Under the pieces are notes generated by a model. It did not search any database. It was not told the DNA's origin and worked only from the letters and a program-made list of their open reading frames with translations. A stretch of DNA of 5,907 nt from Burkholderiales bacterium (GTDB taxonomy: Bacteria; Pseudomonadota; Gammaproteobacteria; Burkholderiales; Burkholderiaceae_C): assembly GCA_947474415.1 (NCBI GenBank), contig CANJKD010000176.1, positions 1 to 5,907 on the forward strand. Direction: 5' to 3'. The first letter of the stretch is position 1; every line of letters starts with the position of its first letter. Shown here piece by piece: positions 1 through 4,994 of this stretch. Position numbers and translations under genes: made by a program.

Positions 1-296
1 CCAGCCCTGCCATCAGCCCCGACGGGCGCATGCTGGCCTACATCTCGCGGCAGGGCGGCGCGTTTCGCCTCTACACCCTTGACCTGACCGGCAATGCTCA
101 GCCGGTGGCGCTGACAGACACCGGCGACGATGAACACCCGAGCTTCGCGCCGAACGGCCGGCTCATCATCTATGCCTCGCGTTTGCAAGGGCGCGATGTG
201 TTGATGACGACGACGCTGGATGGCAAGATCAAGGCGCGGCTGATGTCCACGACGGCCGATGTGCGGGCGCCGGCGTGGGGGCCGTATGGCCGATGA
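1..296 (+). CDS. tolB: Tol-Pal system protein TolB, C-terminal fragment
   Basis: This is the 3' end of tolB; the gene begins outside the window and its reading frame is open from the first bases to the TGA at 294-296. TolB is a periplasmic protein with a C-terminal six-bladed beta-propeller that binds Pal and the TolA/colicin machinery. The visible 98 residues begin with SPAISPDGRMLAYISRQGG, a classic TolB propeller-blade phrase, followed by a second blade motif, HPSFAPNGRLIIYASR, and end in RAPAWGPYGR, which resembles the usual TolB C-terminus. The full protein in relatives is about 430 residues, so roughly three quarters is missing. The pal gene starts 66 bases downstream on the same strand, the normal tol-pal order. 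Identification is firm because both blade repeats and the neighbours agree. Confidence 0.95.
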   Translation, partial: SPAISPDGRMLAYISRQGGAFRLYTLDLTGNAQPVALTDTGDDEHPSFAPNGRLIIYASRLQGRDVLMTTTLDGKIKARLMSTTADVRAPAWGPYGR

Positions 297-362
297 GCGC
301 GTTGCATGTTCTGGTGACACACCCCCGCAAGCCCCGACAACTTCGATGACAAGGATTCCGCA

Positions 363-932
363 ATGAAAACCCAACAAACTATTTCGGCCCGCGGCCTGTT
401 CGCAGCCGTGCTGGTGGCCGGCCTCGCAGCCGGTTGTTCGAGCGTGAAGCTCGACAGCGACGTGCCGGTCGAAAGCCGCACCGCCACGCCGGCCGGGTCT
501 GTCGGCGCCGGCGGCGCAGCCGGCGCGAACGCAGGCGGCGCGAGCCAGAGCCGTGTCACGTCGGTCGACCTTGCGGCCAAGGACGCCGCCGGCGCCAACG
601 CCATCAACCAGCGCGTTGTTTACTTCGACTTCGACAGCTATGTGGTCAAGGACGAGTACCGCCCGACCGTCGAAGCCCATGCGAAGGCGCTGGCCGCCGA
701 CCGCAAGAAGCACCTCGCGATCGAAGGCCACACCGACGAGCGCGGTGGCCGCGAATACAACCTGGCGCTCGGCCAGAAGCGGGCCGAAGCGGTTGCCAAG
801 TCACTGACCTTGCTGGGTGCAACCGATGCACAGGTTGAAGCCGTGAGCTTCGGCAAGGAGCGCCCGGCAGCGCAGGGCAGCGACGAGGCCGCATGGGCGA
901 AGAACCGCCGCGCCGAGCTGAACTACCGATGA
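363..932 (+). CDS. pal: Peptidoglycan-associated outer-membrane lipoprotein Pal
   Basis: Pal is anchored in the outer membrane by lipid and holds peptidoglycan through its OmpA-like domain; it is the outer partner of TolB and TolA. The 189-residue product starts with a short basic, hydrophobic signal peptide ending in the lipobox LAAGC, so Cys25 is the predicted lipidated residue, and Ser at +2 fits outer-membrane sorting. Residues about 30-80 form a Gly/Ala/Ser-rich flexible linker. The OmpA domain spans about 83-189 and shows VYFDFDS, EGHTDERG (121-128, including Asp125 and Arg127 of the peptidoglycan-binding site), NLALGQKRA (133-141) and KNRRAEL (180-186). The start is supported by an AAGGA ribosome site at 351-355, seven bases before ATG. 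The stop overlaps the favoured cpoB start as ATGA. Length is normal for the family. Confidence 0.97.
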   Translation: MKTQQTISARGLFAAVLVAGLAAGCSSVKLDSDVPVESRTATPAGSVGAGGAAGANAGGASQSRVTSVDLAAKDAAGANAINQRVVYFDFDSYVVKDEYRPTVEAHAKALAADRKKHLAIEGHTDERGGREYNLALGQKRAEAVAKSLTLLGATDAQVEAVSFGKERPAAQGSDEAAWAKNRRAELNYR

Positions 933-1834
933 GCGCGCCGGGCCGCCCCCAGCGTGAATGCCTCCGCTTGGCGGAGTCGCACGAAGTGCGCAGGGTGCAC
1001 GCAATTGGCCGCGTGTTTCAGGGCCACGGCCTGCGCCGTGTACTGGGCGGGCTCTGCGTGGGCGCAGCGCTGCTGGCGCCGGTGGCGCATGCCGGCATCT
1101 TCGACGACGACGATGCGCGCCGCGCGATCCTCGACCTGCGCCAGAAGCTGGAGCAGAGCAGCGAGTTGCAGCGCGTGCGCCAGGCCGAACAGATGACCGC
1201 GTTGAGCGCTCAGTCAGAACAGGTGACCGCGCTGAGCGCTCAGGTCGAACAGCTCAAGCGCAGCCTGCTCGACCTGAACACCCAGCTGGAGCTGATGCGC
1301 ACTGACAACGCCAAGCTGCGCGGCCAGGGCGAGCAGCTCGCGCGCGACCTGGCCGAAGTGCAGCGCAGGCAGAAAGACATCCAGTCGGGTGTCGACGACC
1401 GCATGCGCAAGTTCGAGCCGCAGAAGGTCTCGCTCGACGGCAAGGAATTCAATGCCGAACCCGACGAGAAGCGCCAGTACGAGGAGGCGATGGAGTTGCT
1501 GCGCAAGAGCGACTTCGCTGCGACGGCGAACTCACTGGCCGCGTTTCGTTCACGCTACCCGGCCAGTGGCTACGGCGAATCGGCGCTGTTCTGGCTGGGC
1601 AATGCGCAGTACGGCAGCCGCCAGTACAAGGAGGCGATCACCTCGTTTCGGTCGCTGATCAGCACCGCGCCCGACAACCCCAAGACGCCGGAAGCGATGC
1701 TCGCCATCGCGAACTGCCAGGCCGAGTTGAAGGACACCAAGGCCGCGCGTCGAAGCATCGGCGAACTGATTACCGCCTACCCGAAGTCCGAGGCAGCGCA
1801 AGCGGGCCGCGACCGGCTCGCCACTTTGAAGTAG
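929..1834 (+). CDS. cpoB: Cell division coordinator CpoB (YbgF), coiled-coil/TPR protein
   Basis: CpoB is a periplasmic protein that binds TolA and links Tol-Pal to peptidoglycan synthesis by PBP1B during division. From the ATG at 929 (301 residues) the sequence shows a hydrophobic signal segment cleaved after AHA (residue 55), the mature start GIFDDDDARRAILDLR typical of this family, a Gln/Leu-rich coiled coil at about 63-160 (the trimerisation region), and a C-terminal TPR domain from about 181 with WLGNAQYGSRQYKEAI and AYPKSEAAQAGRDRL. The coiled coil contains a 10-residue tandem repeat. The start is uncertain: ATG 929 overlaps the pal stop as ATGA but has a weak ribosome site and gives an oddly long signal peptide. 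GTG at 1013 would leave a normal 27-residue signal peptide, and ATG 893 would overlap pal by 40 bases. The identity is clear; the start is not. Confidence 0.93.
   Translation: MSAPGRPQRECLRLAESHEVRRVHAIGRVFQGHGLRRVLGGLCVGAALLAPVAHAGIFDDDDARRAILDLRQKLEQSSELQRVRQAEQMTALSAQSEQVTALSAQVEQLKRSLLDLNTQLELMRTDNAKLRGQGEQLARDLAEVQRRQKDIQSGVDDRMRKFEPQKVSLDGKEFNAEPDEKRQYEEAMELLRKSDFAATANSLAAFRSRYPASGYGESALFWLGNAQYGSRQYKEAITSFRSLISTAPDNPKTPEAMLAIANCQAELKDTKAARRSIGELITAYPKSEAAQAGRDRLATLK
962..990. repeat. Two adjacent small perfect inverted repeats in the 5' part of cpoB
   Basis: Bases 962-967 (CTCCGC) pair with 971-976 (GCGGAG) around a 3-base loop. After one base, 978-982 (CGCAC) pair with 986-990 (GTGCG) around the loop GAA. 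The pair lies between the pal stop and the hydrophobic core of the cpoB signal peptide. It could be a small interspersed palindromic element or an RNA structure affecting cpoB translation. No T-run follows, so it is not a standard terminator. The pairing is seen directly; any function is inference. Confidence 0.45.
1187..1246 (+). repeat. 30-bp tandem duplication inside the cpoB coiled coil
   Basis: Bases 1187-1216 and 1217-1246 match at 25 of 30 positions and encode EQMTALSAQS followed by EQVTALSAQV. A third partial match, EQL, follows. The unit is ten residues long, not a multiple of the heptad, so each copy shifts the coiled-coil register by three positions. It looks like an in-frame slippage duplication that has since diverged a little. 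Confidence 0.7.
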
Positions 1835-1846
1835 GCTGGCGGGATC

Positions 1847-1875
1847 TTCGTCGCAGGGCCCCGGGTTCGTAGAAT
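1847..1875 (+). promoter_or_regulatory. Possible leaderless promoter for the YeeE/TsuA-like gene
   Basis: TAGAAT at 1870-1875 matches five of six bases of the sigma-70 -10 consensus and lies six bases before the ATG at 1882, so initiation would fall at or very near the start codon. A weak -35 candidate (TTCGTC, 1847-1852) is 17 bases upstream. No good ribosome site precedes the ATG, which fits a leaderless message. The weak -35 keeps confidence low, and read-through from cpoB, which ends 47 bases earlier, is also possible. Confidence 0.4.
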
Positions 1876-1881
1876 CCTTCG

Positions 1882-2997
1882 ATGCAAGAAGTTGATTTGA
1901 AGGCCTTGGGAACGCAGGTGCTGTGGGCCGCGTTCGGGCTGTCAGTGTTGTTCGGGGCGATTGCCCGCCGCACCCAGTTCTGCACCATGGGTGCGCTGGC
2001 CGACATCGTCACGATGGGCGACTGGACCCGCATGCGCATGTGGGTGCTGGCCATGGGCGTGGCGATCATCGGCTTCAACGCCATGGTGGCGCTGGAGTGG
2101 CTGGAGGCGTCGAACAGCATCTACGCGGGGCCGCGGTTGACGTGGCTGTCGGTGATCGTCGGGGGCGCGATGTTCGGGTTCGGCATGGTGCTGGCATCGG
2201 GCTGCGGCGCGAAGACGCTGGTGCGCATCGGCGGGGGCAACCTGAAGTCGCTGGTCGTGCTGATCGTGCTCGGCGTCGCCGCGTTTGCGACACTGAAGGG
2301 CATAACCGCCGTGGCGCGAGTCGCAACGGTCGATGCGGTAGCCATCAATTTCGGTGTTGGCCAGGACCTCCCTTCCCTGCTCGCGGTGCCGACCGGTATG
2401 CCCAAGGCGACGCTGGCGGCCGCGATCGGGCTGGCGGTGGGGGGTGGCTTGATCGCCTGGGCCGTGATGCGGGCCGAGGGGCGCTCGTTCAACAACCTGC
2501 TCGCCGGCGGCGGGTTGGGCGCGATTGTCGTTGCGGCATGGTGGGTATCGGGTCGGATGGCCCATGTGGCCGAAGACCCGAGCACCTTGCAAGAGGCTTT
2601 CGTGGCCACCAACTCGAAGCGAATGGAGTCTCTGAGCTTCGTGGCGCCCGTGGCTTACACGCTCGACTGGCTGATGTTCTTCAGCGACAAGAGCAAACTG
2701 CTGACGACCGGCATCGTTTCAGTGCTCGGTTTGTTCTCTGGCTCGGCCGTGCATGCGATGCTGACGCGCAGCTTCCGCTGGGAAGGGTTCCGCGATGCTC
2801 AGGACACAGGCAGGCACTTGCTCGGCGCGCTGTTGATGGGTGTGGGCGGCGTGACCGCGCTCGGTTGCACGGTGGGGCAGGGCTTGTCGGGCGTCTCCAC
2901 GCTCAGCCTGGGCAGTTTCATCGCTCTCATGGCCATCATCGGCGGCGCCGTGGCGGCCTTGCGCTGGCAAGCCTGGCGCATTGATCGGGTCGTTTGA
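1882..2997 (+). CDS. YeeE/YedE family membrane transporter, TsuA-like (thiosulfate uptake)
   Basis: This 371-residue integral inner-membrane protein belongs to the YeeE/YedE family, whose characterised member TsuA (YeeE) imports thiosulfate through a relay of conserved cysteines. Three family motifs are visible: RRTQFCTMGA with Cys34 near the N-terminus, FGFGMVLASGCGAKTLVR with Cys108, and GVTALGCTVGQGLSG with Cys329. The cysteines sit in two homologous halves, each with Gly-rich hydrophobic helices, and a polar stretch at about 224-272 separates them. Length is close to that of TsuA (about 350). The ATG at 1882 lacks a clear ribosome site but follows a TAGAAT box. The stop is one base before the tcdA ATG, so the two genes are probably co-transcribed. 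No TusA-like partner gene (TsuB/YeeD) is present here. The family is sure; thiosulfate as substrate is inferred from the cysteines, and other sulfur compounds are possible. Confidence 0.85.
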   Translation: MQEVDLKALGTQVLWAAFGLSVLFGAIARRTQFCTMGALADIVTMGDWTRMRMWVLAMGVAIIGFNAMVALEWLEASNSIYAGPRLTWLSVIVGGAMFGFGMVLASGCGAKTLVRIGGGNLKSLVVLIVLGVAAFATLKGITAVARVATVDAVAINFGVGQDLPSLLAVPTGMPKATLAAAIGLAVGGGLIAWAVMRAEGRSFNNLLAGGGLGAIVVAAWWVSGRMAHVAEDPSTLQEAFVATNSKRMESLSFVAPVAYTLDWLMFFSDKSKLLTTGIVSVLGLFSGSAVHAMLTRSFRWEGFRDAQDTGRHLLGALLMGVGGVTALGCTVGQGLSGVSTLSLGSFIALMAIIGGAVAALRWQAWRIDRVV

Positions 2998-2998
2998 G

Positions 2999-3778
2999 AT
3001 GACCGCCAACGTGGTGCCTGCCGATGCCATCGCCCGGCCCGATCCCGAGCGGCGCTTCGGCGGCTTGCGGCGCTTGTATGGGGACGCGGGCTATGAGCGC
3101 ATTCGTGCCGCTCGCGTGGCCGTTGTCGGCCTGGGTGGCGTCGGTTCCTGGGCTGCAGAAGCATTGGCGCGCAGCGGCGTCGCGTCGTTGACCCTGATCG
3201 ATCTCGATCACGTTGCGGAATCGAACATCAACCGCCAGGTGCAAGCCGTGGGCACGACGATCGGCCAATCGAAGGTGCAGGCCTTGCGCGAGCGCATCGC
3301 CGACATCCACCCGGGTTGCGAGCTGATCGGCATCGAGGAATTCGTCGATGATGGCAACTGGCCAGCGCTGCTGCCGCAACCGGTCGACGTAGTGATCGAC
3401 GCCTGCGACCACGTGCGCGCCAAGTGTGCGATCGCGGCGTGGGCCTTGCAGACTGGCGCCGGGCTGGTGGTGGTGGGGGCGGCGGGCGGCAAGCGCCAGC
3501 CGCAGGCGGTGCAGGTGGACGATCTGGTCCTCGTCACACACGACCCGCTGTTGGCATCGTTGCGCCAGCGCCTGCGCAAGCAACACGGCGCTGCACGCAC
3601 CGGGCGGATGGGCGTGCAGTGCGTGTTTTCGCGCGAGGCCGTGGCCGCGCCGGAGCAAGCCTGCGATGTCGATGGCAGCCTGAACTGCAACGGCTATGGC
3701 TCCAGCGTTGGCGTGACCGCCACGTTCGGGATGGTGGCCGCCAGTCTCGCGCTAGAATTCATCGTTGGGTGCACATGA
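2999..3778 (+). CDS. tcdA: tRNA threonylcarbamoyladenosine dehydratase TcdA (CsdL/YgdL), E1-like
   Basis: TcdA uses ATP to dehydrate t6A at position 37 of ANN-decoding tRNAs, giving the cyclic form ct6A; in E. coli it works with the sulfur-relay proteins CsdA and CsdE. The 259-residue product (E. coli: 268) has the E1/ThiF-type fold: basic entry segment RRFGGLRRLYG (19-29), nucleotide-binding GLGGVGSWAAEALARSG (44-60), acidic DLDHVAESNINRQ (68-80, with Asp70, Asn76 and Arg79), Lys92, and VIDACDHVRAK (132-142). The C-terminal half has the TcdA pattern DPLLASLRQRLRK (182-194) and a Gly/Ser-rich GSSVGVTATFGMVAAS tail. HesA or MoeB/ThiF relatives are less likely because these TcdA-specific parts are present. 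I chose the ATG at 2999, one base after the transporter stop; a TTG 18 bases upstream lies inside that gene. Two tRNA-Lys genes follow directly. Confidence 0.94.
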   Translation: MTANVVPADAIARPDPERRFGGLRRLYGDAGYERIRAARVAVVGLGGVGSWAAEALARSGVASLTLIDLDHVAESNINRQVQAVGTTIGQSKVQALRERIADIHPGCELIGIEEFVDDGNWPALLPQPVDVVIDACDHVRAKCAIAAWALQTGAGLVVVGAAGGKRQPQAVQVDDLVLVTHDPLLASLRQRLRKQHGAARTGRMGVQCVFSREAVAAPEQACDVDGSLNCNGYGSSVGVTATFGMVAASLALEFIVGCT

Positions 3779-3802
3779 CTTGGTGCCGTGTCGAGCTATA
3801 AT
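3775..3802 (+). promoter_or_regulatory. Sigma-70 promoter for the tRNA-Lys pair
   Basis: A perfect -10 box TATAAT lies at 3797-3802. ATGACT at 3775-3780 matches four of six -35 consensus bases with a 16-base spacer. The expected start near 3809 leaves a leader of about six bases before the mature tRNA 5' end at 3815. The -35 box overlaps the tcdA stop codon (3776-3778), so the tRNA unit has its own promoter placed at the very end of tcdA. Confidence 0.75.
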
Positions 3803-3814
3803 TGAAGGCTTGCC

Positions 3815-3890
3815 GGGTTGTTAGCTCAGTTGGTAGAGCAGTAGACTTTTAATCTATTGGTCGTGGGTTCGAGCCCCGCACAACCCACCA
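3815..3890 (+). tRNA. tRNA-Lys, anticodon UUU
   Basis: This is a complete 76-base cloverleaf. The acceptor stem 3815-3821 (GGGTTGT) pairs fully with 3880-3886 (ACAACCC), the discriminator is A3887, and CCA is encoded at 3888-3890. The D stem is GCTC/GAGC (3824-3827/3836-3839). The anticodon stem 3841-3845/3853-3857 holds the loop CTTTTAA with anticodon TTT at 3848-3850. The T arm 3863-3879 carries the TTCGAGC loop. It reads AAA and, by wobble, AAG. A37 (3851) after U36 is the site expected to carry t6A/ct6A, the product of the TcdA encoded just upstream. Confidence 0.98.
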
Positions 3891-3892
3891 AG

Positions 3893-3914
3893 TGCTTCGC
3901 GGTGTCCGGAAGCA
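3893..3914. repeat. Inverted repeat in the spacer between the tRNA-Lys genes
   Basis: TGCTTC at 3893-3898 pairs perfectly with GAAGCA at 3909-3914 around a 10-base loop, starting three bases after the CCA end of the first tRNA. It has no T-run, so it is more likely a structure in the tRNA precursor, perhaps relevant to processing, than a terminator. The rest of the 59-base spacer shows nothing else. Confidence 0.35.
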
Positions 3915-3949
3915 TCAAGAAGGCAGCGGGAACGATTTCAAAGAATTTG

Positions 3950-4025
3950 GGGCTCTTAGCTCAGTTGGTAGAGCAGCGGACTCTTAATCCGTAGGTCGAG
4001 TGTTCGAGTCACTCAGGGCCCACCA
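3950..4025 (+). tRNA. tRNA-Lys, anticodon CUU
   Basis: This is a complete 76-base cloverleaf. The acceptor 3950-3956 (GGGCTCT) pairs with 4015-4021 (AGGGCCC) with one G-U pair; the discriminator is A4022 and CCA is encoded at 4023-4025. The D stem is GCTC/GAGC (3959-3962/3971-3974). The anticodon stem GCGGA/TCCGT frames the loop CTCTTAA with anticodon CTT at 3983-3985. The T arm is GAGTG/CACTC with loop TTCGAGT. It reads AAG only. It differs from the first tRNA-Lys at about 16 of 76 positions, so it is a separate isoacceptor, not a fresh duplicate. No promoter is visible in the 59-base spacer, so both are probably cut from one precursor. Confidence 0.98.
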
Positions 4026-4036
4026 TAGGTAAAACG

Positions 4037-4072
4037 AGGGGTCTGACACCGATGTCAGACCCCTTTTGTTTT
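4037..4072 (+). terminator. Rho-independent terminator after the tRNA-Lys genes, probably bidirectional
   Basis: A perfect 12-bp stem (4037-4048 with 4053-4064) closes the loop CCGA and is followed by TTTTGTTTT, a standard intrinsic terminator 11 bases after the tRNA CCA end. On the other strand the same stem is followed by CGTTTT, from the AAAACG at 4031-4036, so it can also serve the convergent bamC/hydrolase unit. The stem core GGGGTCTGACA with its mirror is unusually regular. Confidence 0.9.
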
Positions 4073-4189
4073 AGGCATCTAAGCGCGGGTGTAAGCGCTG
4101 AAACACCGCCCTGCGGATGCGATGATTCCGCATGACCTGCGAGCAACAATGATCGGCCCCTATCCCGATGGGCTCGTGGGTCTGATCGG
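4073..4189. other. Short intergenic stretch between convergent units
   Basis: This stretch separates the tRNA terminator from the hydrolase stop codon. I see only weak inverted repeats: TGCGGA/TCCGCA at 4112-4132 (6 bp, 9-base loop) and AGCGC/GCGCT at 4082-4099 (5 bp, 8-base loop). Neither is followed by a T-run on either strand. No supported gene is present. Confidence 0.5.
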
Positions 4190-4966
4190 TCAGCCCAGGC
4201 TCAGCCAGTCGAAGCCCGTCAACGCGTCGGCCACGCAAATATCGGCGAGTCGGGTGCCCCAGGCTTGGGCCAACGCTGCACGGGCGAATTCGGGCCGATT
4301 GTTCTGTTCGCTCAGATGGGCTGCCACCACGAACTGCAGGCCGGAGTGGGTGCAGGCGGCAAGAATTTCTGCCGAGGTGTCGTTCGCAAGATGCCCGAGG
4401 CGCCCGCCGATGCGCGCCTTCACGGAAGCCGGGTAGCGCGAGGCAGCAAGCATGCCGCTGTCGTGGTTGCACTCCAGCAGCAGCGCGTCGCAGCCCTGCA
4501 GGTGGGCGATCAGGTGTTGCGTGATCGAGCCTGCATCGGTGAGTACTCCCAGCCGACTTTCGCCATCGGAGCAGTTCAGCTGCAGCGGCTCCCGGGCATC
4601 GTGGGCCACCGTGTAGGGCATGATCTGCAAGTCACCGAGGGCGATGGCCTGCCCGTCGCGTGCGAAGTGCAGCAGGCCGGCCAAGTCGGGTTCGCCGATC
4701 GCCTGCCAGGTGCCCCGGCTCATCCAGACAGGCACTCGATACAAGCGCGCCAGCGCCACGGCGCAACCAATGTGATCGCCATGTTCGTGGGTCACGAACA
4801 CGCCGTCGATGTCATCCGGTTGCAAGCCGGCGCGGCCGAGTCGCAGGCTCAGTTCGCGCAAGGAAAAGCCACAGTCGATGAGGAGCCGGCTGGTGGTCGA
4901 TCCATCGCTCGCCTCCACCACTGCGGCATTGCCGGCGCTGCCACTGCCCAGGCTGCAGAAGCGCAT
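4190..4966 (-). CDS. Metallo-beta-lactamase-fold hydrolase, YycJ/WalJ type
   Basis: The 258-residue product is a cytosolic metal-dependent hydrolase of the YycJ/WalJ group of the MBL superfamily; members have been described as exonuclease-like, but the substrate here is not known. The N-terminus RFCSLGSGSAGN is the family signature. Metal ligands are visible in THEHGDH (His60, His62, Asp64, His65), VAHD (His122), LTDAG (Asp144) and AAHLSEQNN (His217). ECNHD (165-169) and GHLAND (191-196) are further family motifs, so all key residues are intact. No signal peptide or membrane segment is seen. The start is supported by a GGAAGG ribosome site (4976-4981 on the minus strand), nine bases before ATG. 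It lies 28 bases after the bamC stop, so the two are likely co-transcribed. Other MBL enzymes such as RNase Z or glyoxalase II fit the N-terminal motif less well. Confidence 0.88.
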   Translation of the reverse strand: MRFCSLGSGSAGNAAVVEASDGSTTSRLLIDCGFSLRELSLRLGRAGLQPDDIDGVFVTHEHGDHIGCAVALARLYRVPVWMSRGTWQAIGEPDLAGLLHFARDGQAIALGDLQIMPYTVAHDAREPLQLNCSDGESRLGVLTDAGSITQHLIAHLQGCDALLLECNHDSGMLAASRYPASVKARIGGRLGHLANDTSAEILAACTHSGLQFVVAAHLSEQNNRPEFARAALAQAWGTRLADICVADALTGFDWLSLG

Positions 4967-4994
4967 CGCCCGGCACCTTCCGCGCGCGCCTGAC

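Noticed and set aside
893..931. ATG 893 as the cpoB start
   Set aside because: It would overlap pal by 40 bases and add polar residues before an already overlong signal peptide; ATG 929 or GTG 1013 fit better.
1923..2984. Long plus-strand open frame (353 codons) in another frame of the transporter gene
   Set aside because: The product is Arg/Gly/His-rich low-complexity sequence, while the other frame encodes a clear YeeE-family protein with its conserved cysteines.
2981..2998. TTG 2981 as the tcdA start
   Set aside because: It lies inside the transporter gene and is a rare start codon; an ATG follows at 2999, one base after the transporter stop.
2936..3658. Minus-strand open frame of 240 codons across tcdA
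   Set aside because: It is antisense to the well-conserved TcdA coding sequence, lacks recognisable motifs and has the His/Arg-rich composition usual for GC-rich shadows.
3753..3758. TAGAAT inside the end of tcdA as a tRNA promoter -10 box
   Set aside because: A perfect TATAAT with a fair -35 box lies closer to the tRNA, at 3797-3802, so this match is probably chance.
4112..4132. TGCGGA/TCCGCA inverted repeat as the hydrolase terminator
   Set aside because: The stem is only 6 bp with a 9-base loop and no T-run follows on the minus strand; the hairpin at 4037-4064 is a far better terminator.
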